In this document: in pieces, positions 14,148 to 21,505 of the stretch | Position numbering within the stretch: position 1 is the stretch's first letter | How the letters are laid out: every line of letters begins with the position of its first letter | DNA from: Clostridiales bacterium | GTDB taxonomy: Bacteria > Bacillota > Clostridia > Lachnospirales > WQUN01 | NCBI GenBank assembly: GCA_031269415.1 | Contig: JAISZF010000285.1 | Coordinates: 1-33,924, forward strand | DNA length: 33,924 bases | Direction of reading: 5' to 3' | Program-made: the position numbers and the translations under genes | Notes under the pieces: generated by a model | Database searches by the model: none | Seen by the model: the letters and a program-made list of their open reading frames with translations, nothing else | What the model was told of the DNA's origin: nothing

Positions 14148-14979
14148 AAGGCGGGTAAACTCAATTATATTTCACGTTTTGATTATTCTGTTCGGTTTCA
14201 CTATGCTGTATCCGCTGCTATGGATGCTTATGGCGTCATTCAAAACGAACCAGGAGATATTCGCCGGCGTAAACTTTTTCCCCGAAAATCCTACCCTTGG
14301 CAACTACGCCAGCGGATTCAAAGGGGTATCCGGTTACAGTTTCTTCAGATTCATCGGGAATTCGTTTTTATTGGCCGCCGTTTGCATAGTGGGTAATATC
14401 GCATCCTGCTCTATGGCCGCTTTCGCTTTCGCGAAATTAGATTTCAGATTAAATAAGTTTCTGTTTTCCGTAATGATGGTAACGCTCATGCTTCCGTTTC
14501 ATGTACGCCTGATACCGCAATACATAGTTTTTAATGGGATGGGTTGGATTGACACCTTCCTGCCGCTGGCCGTGCCAAAGTTTTTCGCCACGGAGGGTTT
14601 CTTTATCTTCCTCTTAACTCAGTATATGCGCGGCATAAGCAATGAACTGCTTGAGGCGCCGCGCATCGACGGTTGTTCCACTTGGCAGATCTTTTTATAT
14701 TTCATGCTGCCTCTGTCGCTTCCCGGTTTAATGACTATCGGAATTTTTACATTCATATGGACATGGAATGATTTCTTCTCGCAGATGATCTATATTTCCA
14801 ATCCGATAAGATTTACTGTTTCCGTCGCCTTGCGCATGTTTGTCGACACCACCGGCCAAAGCACATGGGGCGCGTTGTTCGCGATGTCTTGCGTGTCTCT
14901 GGTTCCATTGTTCGCGTTATTTATCGGTTTCCAGAGATACCTGATTGAAGGCATCGCCGCGGGCGGCATTAAAGGCTGA
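14140..14979 (+). CDS. Sugar ABC transporter permease (MalG/UgpE type)
   Basis: A 279-residue, six-segment permease. The EAA loop is EAPRIDGCSTWQIFLYFMLP (172-191), where Pro replaces the usual second Ala-Gly pattern. N-terminal helix at about 8-30, and WTWNDFF in the last third is characteristic of MalG-like proteins. It forms the heterodimeric channel with the preceding permease. The start overlaps the previous gene and its Shine-Dalgarno-like sequence (AAAAGTGGG) is within that gene, so the two are translationally coupled. Confidence 0.93.
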   Translation: MTKRRVNSIIFHVLIILFGFTMLYPLLWMLMASFKTNQEIFAGVNFFPENPTLGNYASGFKGVSGYSFFRFIGNSFLLAAVCIVGNIASCSMAAFAFAKLDFRLNKFLFSVMMVTLMLPFHVRLIPQYIVFNGMGWIDTFLPLAVPKFFATEGFFIFLLTQYMRGISNELLEAPRIDGCSTWQIFLYFMLPLSLPGLMTIGIFTFIWTWNDFFSQMIYISNPIRFTVSVALRMFVDTTGQSTWGALFAMSCVSLVPLFALFIGFQRYLIEGIAAGGIKG

Positions 14980-15013
14980 GGGAAACTTTCGTATCAGATC
15001 TGTCTGTTTCCTG

Positions 15014-15022
15014 TGGTATAAT
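15014..15022 (+). promoter_or_regulatory. Extended -10 promoter before the LacI gene
   Basis: TGGTATAAT provides a consensus -10 (15017-15022) with the extended TGn motif; no good -35 is present. It would give the regulator and the downstream catabolic genes a transcript separate from the transporter operon. Confidence 0.55.
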
Positions 15023-15053
15023 GCGATAAAATACCGGAAGGGACGGGCTGGTA

Positions 15054-16079
15054 ATGTCTGAGAGAAATGTAACGCTGCGTGAGGTAGCGAAAAAAGCCGG
15101 AGTATCTATAGCGACAGTCTCAAGGGTTCTCAATGAGTCAAATTATGTAAGTCCCGAGATACAGAAAACCGTACGCGCCGTGGTCAAGGAATTGGGATAT
15201 TACCAAAACTCCGCGGCGCGCAGTCTTAAAACCAATTCTTCCATGACTGTCGGCTTTGTGACAGCCGATATTTCAAATCCATATATGATCAACGTCGCCG
15301 GGGCAGTAGAGGATTTGATATGGGATCTCAAATACAGCCTGGTGGTTTGCAGCACTCACTCCAGCGCCGAGCGGGAGTTGGAATATCTTAAACTCTTAAT
15401 GGGCAGAGGCATTGACGGTCTATTATTAAACGGAACCGGGAGCAACGCCGACTTCATTTCCGATATCAGCAATCGGATCCCCGTCGTGCTTTTGCATAGG
15501 AGTTATGACAATACCGGATTTATCGGCGATCTGGTCGACAGTGACAATGAGGATGGCGTATACGCGCTGACAAAACACCTAATACGTATTGGGCATAAAA
15601 GAATATTCGTTGTGAAGGGACAGGACGTAAGCAATAATAAACTGCGTTTAGCGGGCTTTGCCCGGGCGATGCGTGAAGCCGGCATTGACGCCGGCATACA
15701 TTACCCATATCTATATGGCGATGATTTTACCATAGAGACCGGATATCGAGCCGTTGAAAAGCTGCTCGGCATGGAAGAACGCGCCACCGCGATTCTGGCG
15801 CTCAACAATACCTTGGGTCTAGGCGTGCTTCAAGGGTTGGCCGAGCATAATCTGCGCGCTCCGGAGGATATATCCGTAGCGCATTACAACAGCATCGACC
15901 ATCACGAAATGATGCTCGTCCGACCGATGATGCACCACGTCGATCCTCGCGAGGTAGGATTTACCGCGGGAAAGGCGCTTCTGGCGCGCATGGATAATAA
16001 TAAACTCGCAAACCGCGCCTATATTGTCAAGGGGAAGCTGATACCGGGAAACGCCGTAGGTATGCCGCTTTCAATGTAA
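15054..16079 (+). CDS. LacI family transcriptional regulator
   Basis: A 341-residue repressor. Helix-turn-helix at residues 5-26 (VTLREVAKKAGVSIATVSRV), hinge helix at NSAARSLKTNSS, then a periplasmic-binding-like effector domain from MTVGFVTADISNPY, with RIGHKRIFVV and the C-terminal VGFTAGKALLARM. The effector is probably the transported sugar acid or a pathway intermediate. It lies between transporter and enzyme genes. The two CG-centred palindromes at 10098 and 10143 are its best candidate operators. The ATG is preceded by GGAAGGGA. Confidence 0.95.
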   Translation: MSERNVTLREVAKKAGVSIATVSRVLNESNYVSPEIQKTVRAVVKELGYYQNSAARSLKTNSSMTVGFVTADISNPYMINVAGAVEDLIWDLKYSLVVCSTHSSAERELEYLKLLMGRGIDGLLLNGTGSNADFISDISNRIPVVLLHRSYDNTGFIGDLVDSDNEDGVYALTKHLIRIGHKRIFVVKGQDVSNNKLRLAGFARAMREAGIDAGIHYPYLYGDDFTIETGYRAVEKLLGMEERATAILALNNTLGLGVLQGLAEHNLRAPEDISVAHYNSIDHHEMMLVRPMMHHVDPREVGFTAGKALLARMDNNKLANRAYIVKGKLIPGNAVGMPLSM

Positions 16080-16114
16080 TAAACCTTAATAAATAATGAG
16101 AGGATCAAAATAAC

Positions 16115-16570
16115 ATGAGCAGTGCGTTTGTATCAGAAAGCACAGGCCGCGCGGTCTTAATCCATATGACTGTCGGTGATCGGCTGCTGGAAACAATACG
16201 CGAGGAAGCAAAGCGTTTGAACATACAATCAGCCATAGTCACCGGCGGCATCGGATCTCTGCGCAAGGCCGTATACCACTATATTGAGGCGGTGACCGAA
16301 GAACCGCGCGACGCTTATAAAACCGTTGAAAGGCCGATGGAACTGGTGTCCCTGCAGGGTATTGTTCTGGAAGGCGAGCCTCACCTGCATATGGCGGCGA
16401 CCGAAGAAGGCGGCGGTGTGTGCCACAGCGGACATGTGGAGGAAGGCTGCGAGATTCAATATTTGGCCGAAATCTCCTTAATTGAGCTGAAAAATCTGCC
16501 TTTAGGCCGACGCGCCGAAAAATATGGAACAGTAACACATTTTGAGCTGTTAAATGGAGGTAACATGTAA
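16115..16570 (+). CDS. PPC/DUF296 domain protein
   Basis: A 151-residue protein consisting only of a PPC (plant and prokaryote conserved, DUF296) domain. Typical elements are FVSESTGRAVLIHMTVGDRL, AIVTGGIGSLRKAVYHYIE, the metal-site-like GEPHLHMAA and SGHVEEGCEIQYLAEISL. In plants the domain accompanies AT-hook DNA binding; in bacteria stand-alone PPC proteins are trimers of unsettled function, with conserved histidines that could bind metal. It overlaps the next gene by one base (TAATG), so it is co-translated with the beta-keto acid cleavage enzyme. An enzymatic or metabolite-binding role in the pathway is more likely than DNA binding. That is inference. Confidence 0.82.
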   Translation: MSSAFVSESTGRAVLIHMTVGDRLLETIREEAKRLNIQSAIVTGGIGSLRKAVYHYIEAVTEEPRDAYKTVERPMELVSLQGIVLEGEPHLHMAATEEGGGVCHSGHVEEGCEIQYLAEISLIELKNLPLGRRAEKYGTVTHFELLNGGNM

Positions 16571-17508
16571 TGTCAACCCGAAAGCAAAAAAAAGTAGTAA
16601 TAAGCGCGGCGATTACAGGAGGCGTGCATACCCCCTCCATGTCTCCCTATCTGCCGAAAACGCCTGACGAGATAATCCAGAACGCCGTAGACGCCTGTAA
16701 AGCGGGCGCCGCCGTGGTCCATATACACGCGCGGCGCGAGGACGGCAGCCCTACCGCGGAATATGATTATTTCGAGAAAATCCTGTCCGGAATAAAAAAG
16801 CAGTGCGATGTGGTCGTCGGCATTACCACAGGCGGCGCGCAGGGTATGACCGTAGAGGAACGGTTCGCGGTGATAGAACGTTTTAAGCCCGAAATCGCCT
16901 CCGCAAACGGCGGATCCATGAATTTCACCTTTTCCCGTTTAGCCGATACATACAAGCCGTTCCAATATGACTGGGAACAGCCGTTTATTGAACGCACATG
17001 GGACAATATATTCAAGAATACATTCCGCGATATCGAGTACTGTATAAAAATCATGAACGCCTGCGGCACGCGCCCGGAGTTTGAGTGTTTTGACTTCGGT
17101 CAGGTAGCCAACGTAGGTTACTTTGTCAAACAGGGGATCGTTCAAAAACCCGTGTATCTGCAATTCGTGCCCGGCATAATGGGCGGCATGCCCATAGGAT
17201 ATGACGCGATGATGTTTATTATCGAACAGGCCAAAAAACTGGTGAGTCCGGATATAATATACTGCACTGTGGCGCCGGGCAGGCGCATGTTCAGACTGGC
17301 CGCGATGATGGCGATTAACGGCGGCCATGTGCGCGTCGGCATGGAAGACGGACTGTATATAAAACCCAATGGGGAACTGGCAAAGAGCAACGCCGAACAG
17401 GTAAGCAAGATTCGCGGTATTCTGGAAGCGCTTGATTTCGAGATAGCCTCGCCGGACGACGCGCGTGAGGAGTTTGCCCTAAAAGGCGCTGATAAGGTGG
17501 AATTCTGA
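16570..17508 (+). CDS. Beta-keto acid cleavage enzyme (BKACE, DUF849 family)
   Basis: A 312-residue TIM-barrel protein of the 3-keto-5-aminohexanoate cleavage family. It begins VVISAAITGGVHTPSMSPYL, has the zinc-binding VVHIHAR (His51, His53), RPEFECFDFGQ (Glu170/Glu172), and VRVGMEDGLY (Arg255, Glu259, Asp260) with the third metal ligand. Characterised members condense a beta-keto acid with acetyl-CoA, releasing acetoacetate and a shortened acyl-CoA. The residues that set substrate specificity cannot be read with confidence. It is flanked by overlapping PPC and thiolase genes. With the SDR downstream it could cleave a 3-oxo acid made from a sugar acid. Confidence 0.93.
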   Translation: MSTRKQKKVVISAAITGGVHTPSMSPYLPKTPDEIIQNAVDACKAGAAVVHIHARREDGSPTAEYDYFEKILSGIKKQCDVVVGITTGGAQGMTVEERFAVIERFKPEIASANGGSMNFTFSRLADTYKPFQYDWEQPFIERTWDNIFKNTFRDIEYCIKIMNACGTRPEFECFDFGQVANVGYFVKQGIVQKPVYLQFVPGIMGGMPIGYDAMMFIIEQAKKLVSPDIIYCTVAPGRRMFRLAAMMAINGGHVRVGMEDGLYIKPNGELAKSNAEQVSKIRGILEALDFEIASPDDAREEFALKGADKVEF

Positions 17509-18674
17509 TGTATAAAAATATAGGAGTCTATGGTATGGCGCGAACCCCCGTCGGATCTTTCGGGGGTTCGCTGAAAAACCACAGCGCGGTTGATCTGGCC
17601 GCGCTTGTTATCGCCGAAGCCGTTAGGCGCTCCGGCATACCGGCTGATCGTATAGGCGATGTTATTATGGGATGCGTCGGCCAATACGGCCTGAACATAT
17701 TCTTAGGCCGTTTGGCCGGGCAGAAGGCAGGATTGCCCGAGCAAATCCCCGGGCAGACGGTAAACCGCATGTGCGCCTCCGGCCTGCAGGCTATCGCTTC
17801 CGGCGCGGATTTGATCGCTCTGGGTCACGCGGACGCGGTTATCGCCGGCGGCGCTGAAAGTATGAGCAATTTCCCATTCAGCGTGGCAAACGCCCGCTGG
17901 GGCTTGCGGATGGGGGACGCCGCCTTAAAAGACGATTTGGTTAACGCGCTTATAGAACCGTTCACCGGTGCACATGTTGGAATTACCGCGGAAAACATAG
18001 CCGAGAGATACGGTTTAACCCGTGAGGAGCAGGACGCTTACGCGCTGGAGAGCCAAAACCGCGCCTTAGCCGCCGCTGCCGATGGGAAGTTCAAGGAAGA
18101 GATTGTTCCCGTAGAAATAAAAGATAAAAAACAGACCGTTATTTTTGACGCGGACGAATACCCGCGCCAGACCAGCTTGGATAAACTGGCGAAACTGCGA
18201 CCCGTGTTCAAAGGCGACGGTTTAATAACCGCCGGAACGGCGTCCGGAATTAATGACGGAGCCGCCGCCGTGGCGTTGGCCGATACGGACAAAACGGACA
18301 GAAAACCTCTGGCGAAATTTATAGATTACGCGGTCGCTGGGCTTGATCCCGCTTACATGGGCCTGGGGCCGGTCTACGCCACGCGCAAACTGCTGGATAA
18401 AACAGGCTTAAATATCTCCGACATCGGGCTGGCTGAACTGAACGAGGCTTTCGCGTCACAGGCTATGGCCTGCGTGAGAGAATTGGGTCTGAGTATGGAT
18501 ATTGTCAATGTAAACGGCAGCGGTCTTTCTCTGGGTCATCCCTTGGGCGCTACCGGAGCTATAATCAGTATTAAATTAATCAACGAGATGAAACGCCATG
18601 GAGTCCGCTACGGTCTGGTATCGCTGTGTATCGGCGGCGGACAGGGCATGTCGGCCATCTTCGAGGTATCCTGA
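17508..18674 (+). CDS. Acetyl-CoA acetyltransferase-like thiolase
   Basis: A 388-residue thiolase. The acylated cysteine is Cys89 in NRMCASGLQ, and the proton-shuttling pair is His344 (LGHPLGATGA) and Cys374 (CIGGGQGM). NEAFASQ is also present. Thiolases cleave or condense 3-ketoacyl-CoA with CoA. The motif preceding the active His reads NVNGSGLSLGHP where NVNGGAIALGHP is usual, a small departure near the active site. The ATG overlaps the stop of the BKACE gene (TGATG). Coupled expression with a BKACE that makes acetoacetate suggests acetoacetyl-CoA thiolysis, but no CoA-transferase or acetoacetyl-CoA synthetase is in the window. Confidence 0.93.
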   Translation: MYKNIGVYGMARTPVGSFGGSLKNHSAVDLAALVIAEAVRRSGIPADRIGDVIMGCVGQYGLNIFLGRLAGQKAGLPEQIPGQTVNRMCASGLQAIASGADLIALGHADAVIAGGAESMSNFPFSVANARWGLRMGDAALKDDLVNALIEPFTGAHVGITAENIAERYGLTREEQDAYALESQNRALAAAADGKFKEEIVPVEIKDKKQTVIFDADEYPRQTSLDKLAKLRPVFKGDGLITAGTASGINDGAAAVALADTDKTDRKPLAKFIDYAVAGLDPAYMGLGPVYATRKLLDKTGLNISDIGLAELNEAFASQAMACVRELGLSMDIVNVNGSGLSLGHPLGATGAIISIKLINEMKRHGVRYGLVSLCIGGGQGMSAIFEVS

Positions 18675-20077
18675 TGAAAACCTTTACGCGGACGGCGGCA
18701 AGCTTCCCGCCGATTGTTCCCGCGGAGGCGGACGCCGCGCTCAAAGCCGCCGAACCAACGCGATCGGTAAAGGTAATCGCGCTGGACGACGATCCGACGG
18801 GCACTCAAACTGTTCACGATATCTTTGTATATACCGACTGGGATAGAGACAGCGTAAGGCAGGGCTTGGACGACGCGGACAGACTGTTTTTTATCCTGAC
18901 CAATTCGCGGGCCTTCAGCGTCAGCGAAACAGTCCGCGTTCATGAGGAAATCGCGCGGAACATAGCCAGTCAAACGGATAATTTTGTGTTGGTCAGCCGA
19001 GGCGATTCCACCCTGCGCGGCCATTACCCCATAGAAACCGATGTTCTGCGCCGCGCCTTGGCGGAAAACGGATATAAAACAGACGGCGAGATTATTTATC
19101 CGTTTTTCCCGGAGGGCGGACGTTATACCGTTGAAAACATTCATTACGTCAAATACGGCGATGTGCTGGTTCCCGCCGGTGAAACGGAATTCGCGAAGGA
19201 TAAGACATTCGGATATACAGAGTCTGATTTGACGAAATGGATAGAAGAAAAAACATCAGGCGCTTATAAAGCGAAGGATGTAACCACAGTAACTCTTGAC
19301 GAGCTCAGGCGGCAGGATTATGACGGCATAACAGCCAAGCTCATGGGTGTTTCAAACGGAAAGGTTATTGTCAACAGTCTCACATACGACGACGTAAAGG
19401 TATTTACGACGGCGTTCTGGAGAGCCTGGTCTATGGGCAAGCGCTTTATAATCCGAAGCGCGGCGGCGTTCGTTAAAGTCTTGGGCGGCGTGACTGATAA
19501 AGAGCCGCTTACCTCGGAAGAACTGAAAATGAACGTGAAGAGCCGCCGCGGAGGGCTTATTATCGCGGGTTCTCATGTAAAGAAAACAACGGATCAACTG
19601 GAAACGCTGCGCGGCGTTCCCGGTTTGACTTTCCTTGAATTGAACCAACACCTGGCGCTGGATGAAGCGGCTTTTGAGGCTGAAGCCGACAGGGTCGCGA
19701 AACAGGCGGACGCCCGCCTAGCCTCCGGAGAGACTGCGGTTATTATGACTCGCCGCGAGCGGTTCGATCTGGGAACCGGGGATAAGGCGGCGGAACTCGA
19801 TCTGGCCGCCAAGATATCCGACAAGCTCTGCGGTATCGTCCGCAAGCTGACTCACTCCCCAAGGTTCGTTATCGCTAAGGGCGGCATTACTTCCAGCGAC
19901 ACAGCCATAAAGGGCTTGGGCATTAAAAAAGCGCTGGTACTGGGGCAGATTCTGCCCGGCGTGCCCGTATGGCGGGCGGGTTCGGAAACTCGTTTTCCCG
20001 GCCTGACATACGTTGTCTTTCCCGGCAACGTGGGAGACGAGCACGCTCTGATGGAAGCCGTCAAAAAATTGATATGA
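18674..20077 (+). CDS. Four-carbon acid sugar kinase family protein (DUF1537)
   Basis: A 467-residue two-domain kinase. The N-terminal domain has the family signature DDDPTGTQT (38-46) and VSRGDSTLRGHYP, which bind the acid sugar. The C-terminal domain has IAKGGITSSD (about 400-409) and the phosphate-binding FPGNVG (about 449-454). Known members phosphorylate D-threonate, D-erythronate, 2-oxo-tetronates (OtnK/DtnK) or 3-oxo-isoapionate (OiaK). Partner enzymes usual for those pathways (PdxA2, class II aldolase-type OtnC, RuBisCO-like OiaX) are not seen in this locus, so the substrate may differ. The ATG overlaps the thiolase stop. The in-frame upstream codon at 18626 lies inside thiolase and is rejected. 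Confidence 0.92.
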   Translation: MKTFTRTAASFPPIVPAEADAALKAAEPTRSVKVIALDDDPTGTQTVHDIFVYTDWDRDSVRQGLDDADRLFFILTNSRAFSVSETVRVHEEIARNIASQTDNFVLVSRGDSTLRGHYPIETDVLRRALAENGYKTDGEIIYPFFPEGGRYTVENIHYVKYGDVLVPAGETEFAKDKTFGYTESDLTKWIEEKTSGAYKAKDVTTVTLDELRRQDYDGITAKLMGVSNGKVIVNSLTYDDVKVFTTAFWRAWSMGKRFIIRSAAAFVKVLGGVTDKEPLTSEELKMNVKSRRGGLIIAGSHVKKTTDQLETLRGVPGLTFLELNQHLALDEAAFEAEADRVAKQADARLASGETAVIMTRRERFDLGTGDKAAELDLAAKISDKLCGIVRKLTHSPRFVIAKGGITSSDTAIKGLGIKKALVLGQILPGVPVWRAGSETRFPGLTYVVFPGNVGDEHALMEAVKKLI

Positions 20078-20086
20078 GGTGAACGC

Positions 20087-20818
20087 GTGAAACGTTTGGA
20101 GAACAAAACAGCCGTAATAACCGGCGCTGCCCAAGGCATAGGGTTTGCGGCGGCAAAAAGGCTGTTTGACGAGGGCGCGGTGTGCGCGTTGATTGATGTA
20201 AACCTGGAGTCGTGCAAGGCGGCGGCTGCAAAAATAGATCCCAATGTATACGCCTTTGCTTGCGATGTATCCGATCGCCAAGCTGTTTCGGATGTATTCG
20301 CCCAAATTTACGGCGCGATGAAACGCGTTGATATCTTGATTAATAACGCGGGCATAACACGAGACGGCATGTTCCACAAAATGATAGACGACGAATGGGA
20401 CGCCGTTATCAACGTCAACCTGAACGGCGTGAGGAATTGCTGCAAGGCGGTCGTCCCCGCGATGCGTGAGAATAAATACGGCAAAATCGTAAATCTGGCG
20501 TCCGTATCCGCGTTCGGTAACATGGGCCAGACAAACTACGGCGCTGCCAAGGCGGGCGTAATAGGGTTCACAAAGTGCCTGGCCAAGGAAGCCGCCCGAA
20601 ATAATATAACGGTTAACTGCGTAGCGCCAAGTTATATTGATACGGAAATGCTGAGAGCCGTGCCGGATAAGGTGATGGAACGTTTTATCGCCGCCATCCC
20701 GATGGGCAGGCTGGGAAAGCCGGAAGAGCTGGCGGCGGCTGTCGCGTTTCTTTCCAGCGATGATTCCAGTTTTATAACCGGAGAATGCCTAGTGGTTTCC
20801 GGCGGATCATATATGTAA
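20087..20818 (+). CDS. Short-chain dehydrogenase/reductase (FabG-like, probably NAD-dependent)
   Basis: A 243-residue classical SDR. The nucleotide-binding glycine motif is TGAAQGIG (12-19), with Asp37 after the second strand (ALIDVN), which favours NAD(H) over NADP(H). NNAG is at 86-89, and the catalytic Ser139, Tyr151 and Lys155 (YGAAK) are intact. The start is GTG at 20087 after GAGGTGA. In this operon it most likely oxidises a hydroxyl of the sugar acid or its phosphate to a keto group. A fatty-acid role is unlikely given the neighbours. Confidence 0.92.
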   Translation: MKRLENKTAVITGAAQGIGFAAAKRLFDEGAVCALIDVNLESCKAAAAKIDPNVYAFACDVSDRQAVSDVFAQIYGAMKRVDILINNAGITRDGMFHKMIDDEWDAVINVNLNGVRNCCKAVVPAMRENKYGKIVNLASVSAFGNMGQTNYGAAKAGVIGFTKCLAKEAARNNITVNCVAPSYIDTEMLRAVPDKVMERFIAAIPMGRLGKPEELAAAVAFLSSDDSSFITGECLVVSGGSYM

Positions 20819-20833
20819 CCGCGGGGTGAGTGA

Positions 20834-21271
20834 GTGAATATAATTATCGGCGGCGATCACGCCGGGTTTGCGTTAAAACAGGAGTTATTTGAAAAGCTTA
20901 GGCAAGACGGGCATACAGTACAGGATGTGGGATGTTATTCACTGGAACCTGTGGACTTTCCCGATGTGGCGAAAAAGATCTGCGCCGCTATATTGAACGG
21001 GCAGGCGGAACGCGGCGTTATGGTGTGCGGTACCGGGGTGGGCGCGGCTATCGCCTGCAATAAAACAAAGGGTATCCGCGCCAGCGTCATACACGACGCA
21101 TATACGGCCAGACAGTGCGTCGAACACGACGACGTACAGGTATGCGCTTTGGGCGCGCAAGTTATCGGAAATCTCACGGCGTTTGATCTGTTGAAAATAT
21201 TTCTGAACGCCCGGTTTTCAGGCGACGCGGAATTTATTACGCGTCTGAACAAGCTGTCTGAAATGGAATGA
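20834..21271 (+). CDS. RpiB/LacA/LacB family sugar-phosphate isomerase
   Basis: A 145-residue protein beginning MNIIIGGDHAGFALKQELFE. Asp8-His9, the proton-transfer Cys65 in VMVCGTGVGAAIACNK and His98 correspond to known RpiB active-site residues. The family interconverts ribose-5-P and ribulose-5-P, allose-6-P, galactose-6-P, or four-carbon erythrose/erythrulose phosphates. The short neighbour distance (15 bases after the SDR), GTG start and preceding GGGGTGAG place it as the last gene of the operon. A four- or five-carbon phosphate is expected from the kinase context. Confidence 0.92.
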   Translation: MNIIIGGDHAGFALKQELFEKLRQDGHTVQDVGCYSLEPVDFPDVAKKICAAILNGQAERGVMVCGTGVGAAIACNKTKGIRASVIHDAYTARQCVEHDDVQVCALGAQVIGNLTAFDLLKIFLNARFSGDAEFITRLNKLSEME

Positions 21272-21318
21272 CCAAGTTTATTACGCCGCATATGTTATTT
21301 GAAATACGGCGGTTCAAT

Positions 21319-21371
21319 AACGCCTCGTACATTTGGCTGACAGAGCGGCCGTTTGTCCTAGGCGTTTTTTT
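21319..21371 (+). terminator. Terminator of the acid-sugar operon
   Basis: AACGCCT (21319-21325) pairs with AGGCGTT (21360-21366) around a 34-base loop containing a weak inner GGC/GCC pairing; the run of seven T (21365-21371) follows. The large loop makes it less than ideal. Confidence 0.55.
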
Positions 21372-21378
21372 CTTGTAA

Positions 21379-21426
21379 TAGAGATCGCCGCCGTTCTATG
21401 CCAATACATCTCGCGGCGTTTCTCTA
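21379..21426. repeat. Interrupted inverted repeat after the operon terminator
   Basis: TAGAGA and CGCCGC (21379-21384, 21386-21391) pair with GCGGCG and TCTCTA (21413-21418, 21421-21426). It may reinforce termination or be a structured leader upstream of the next promoter. Confidence 0.5.
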
Positions 21427-21446
21427 TTCCAGCTATGATAAAAAGC

Positions 21447-21474
21447 TTGCAAAACTTACACAAAAGCATATAAT
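21447..21474 (+). promoter_or_regulatory. Promoter of the LTA-synthase-like gene
   Basis: TTGCAA (21447-21452) and TATAAT (21469-21474) spaced by 16 bases, about 30 bases before the start codon. Confidence 0.65.
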
Positions 21475-21505
21475 ATCAACCAATGGTAGTACAAGCTGAA
21501 AAGAG

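Noticed and set aside
20087-20098. LacI-like site (GAAACGTTTGG) at the start of the SDR gene
   Set aside because: It is only partly palindromic and lies within coding sequence and inside an operon; likely coincidence.
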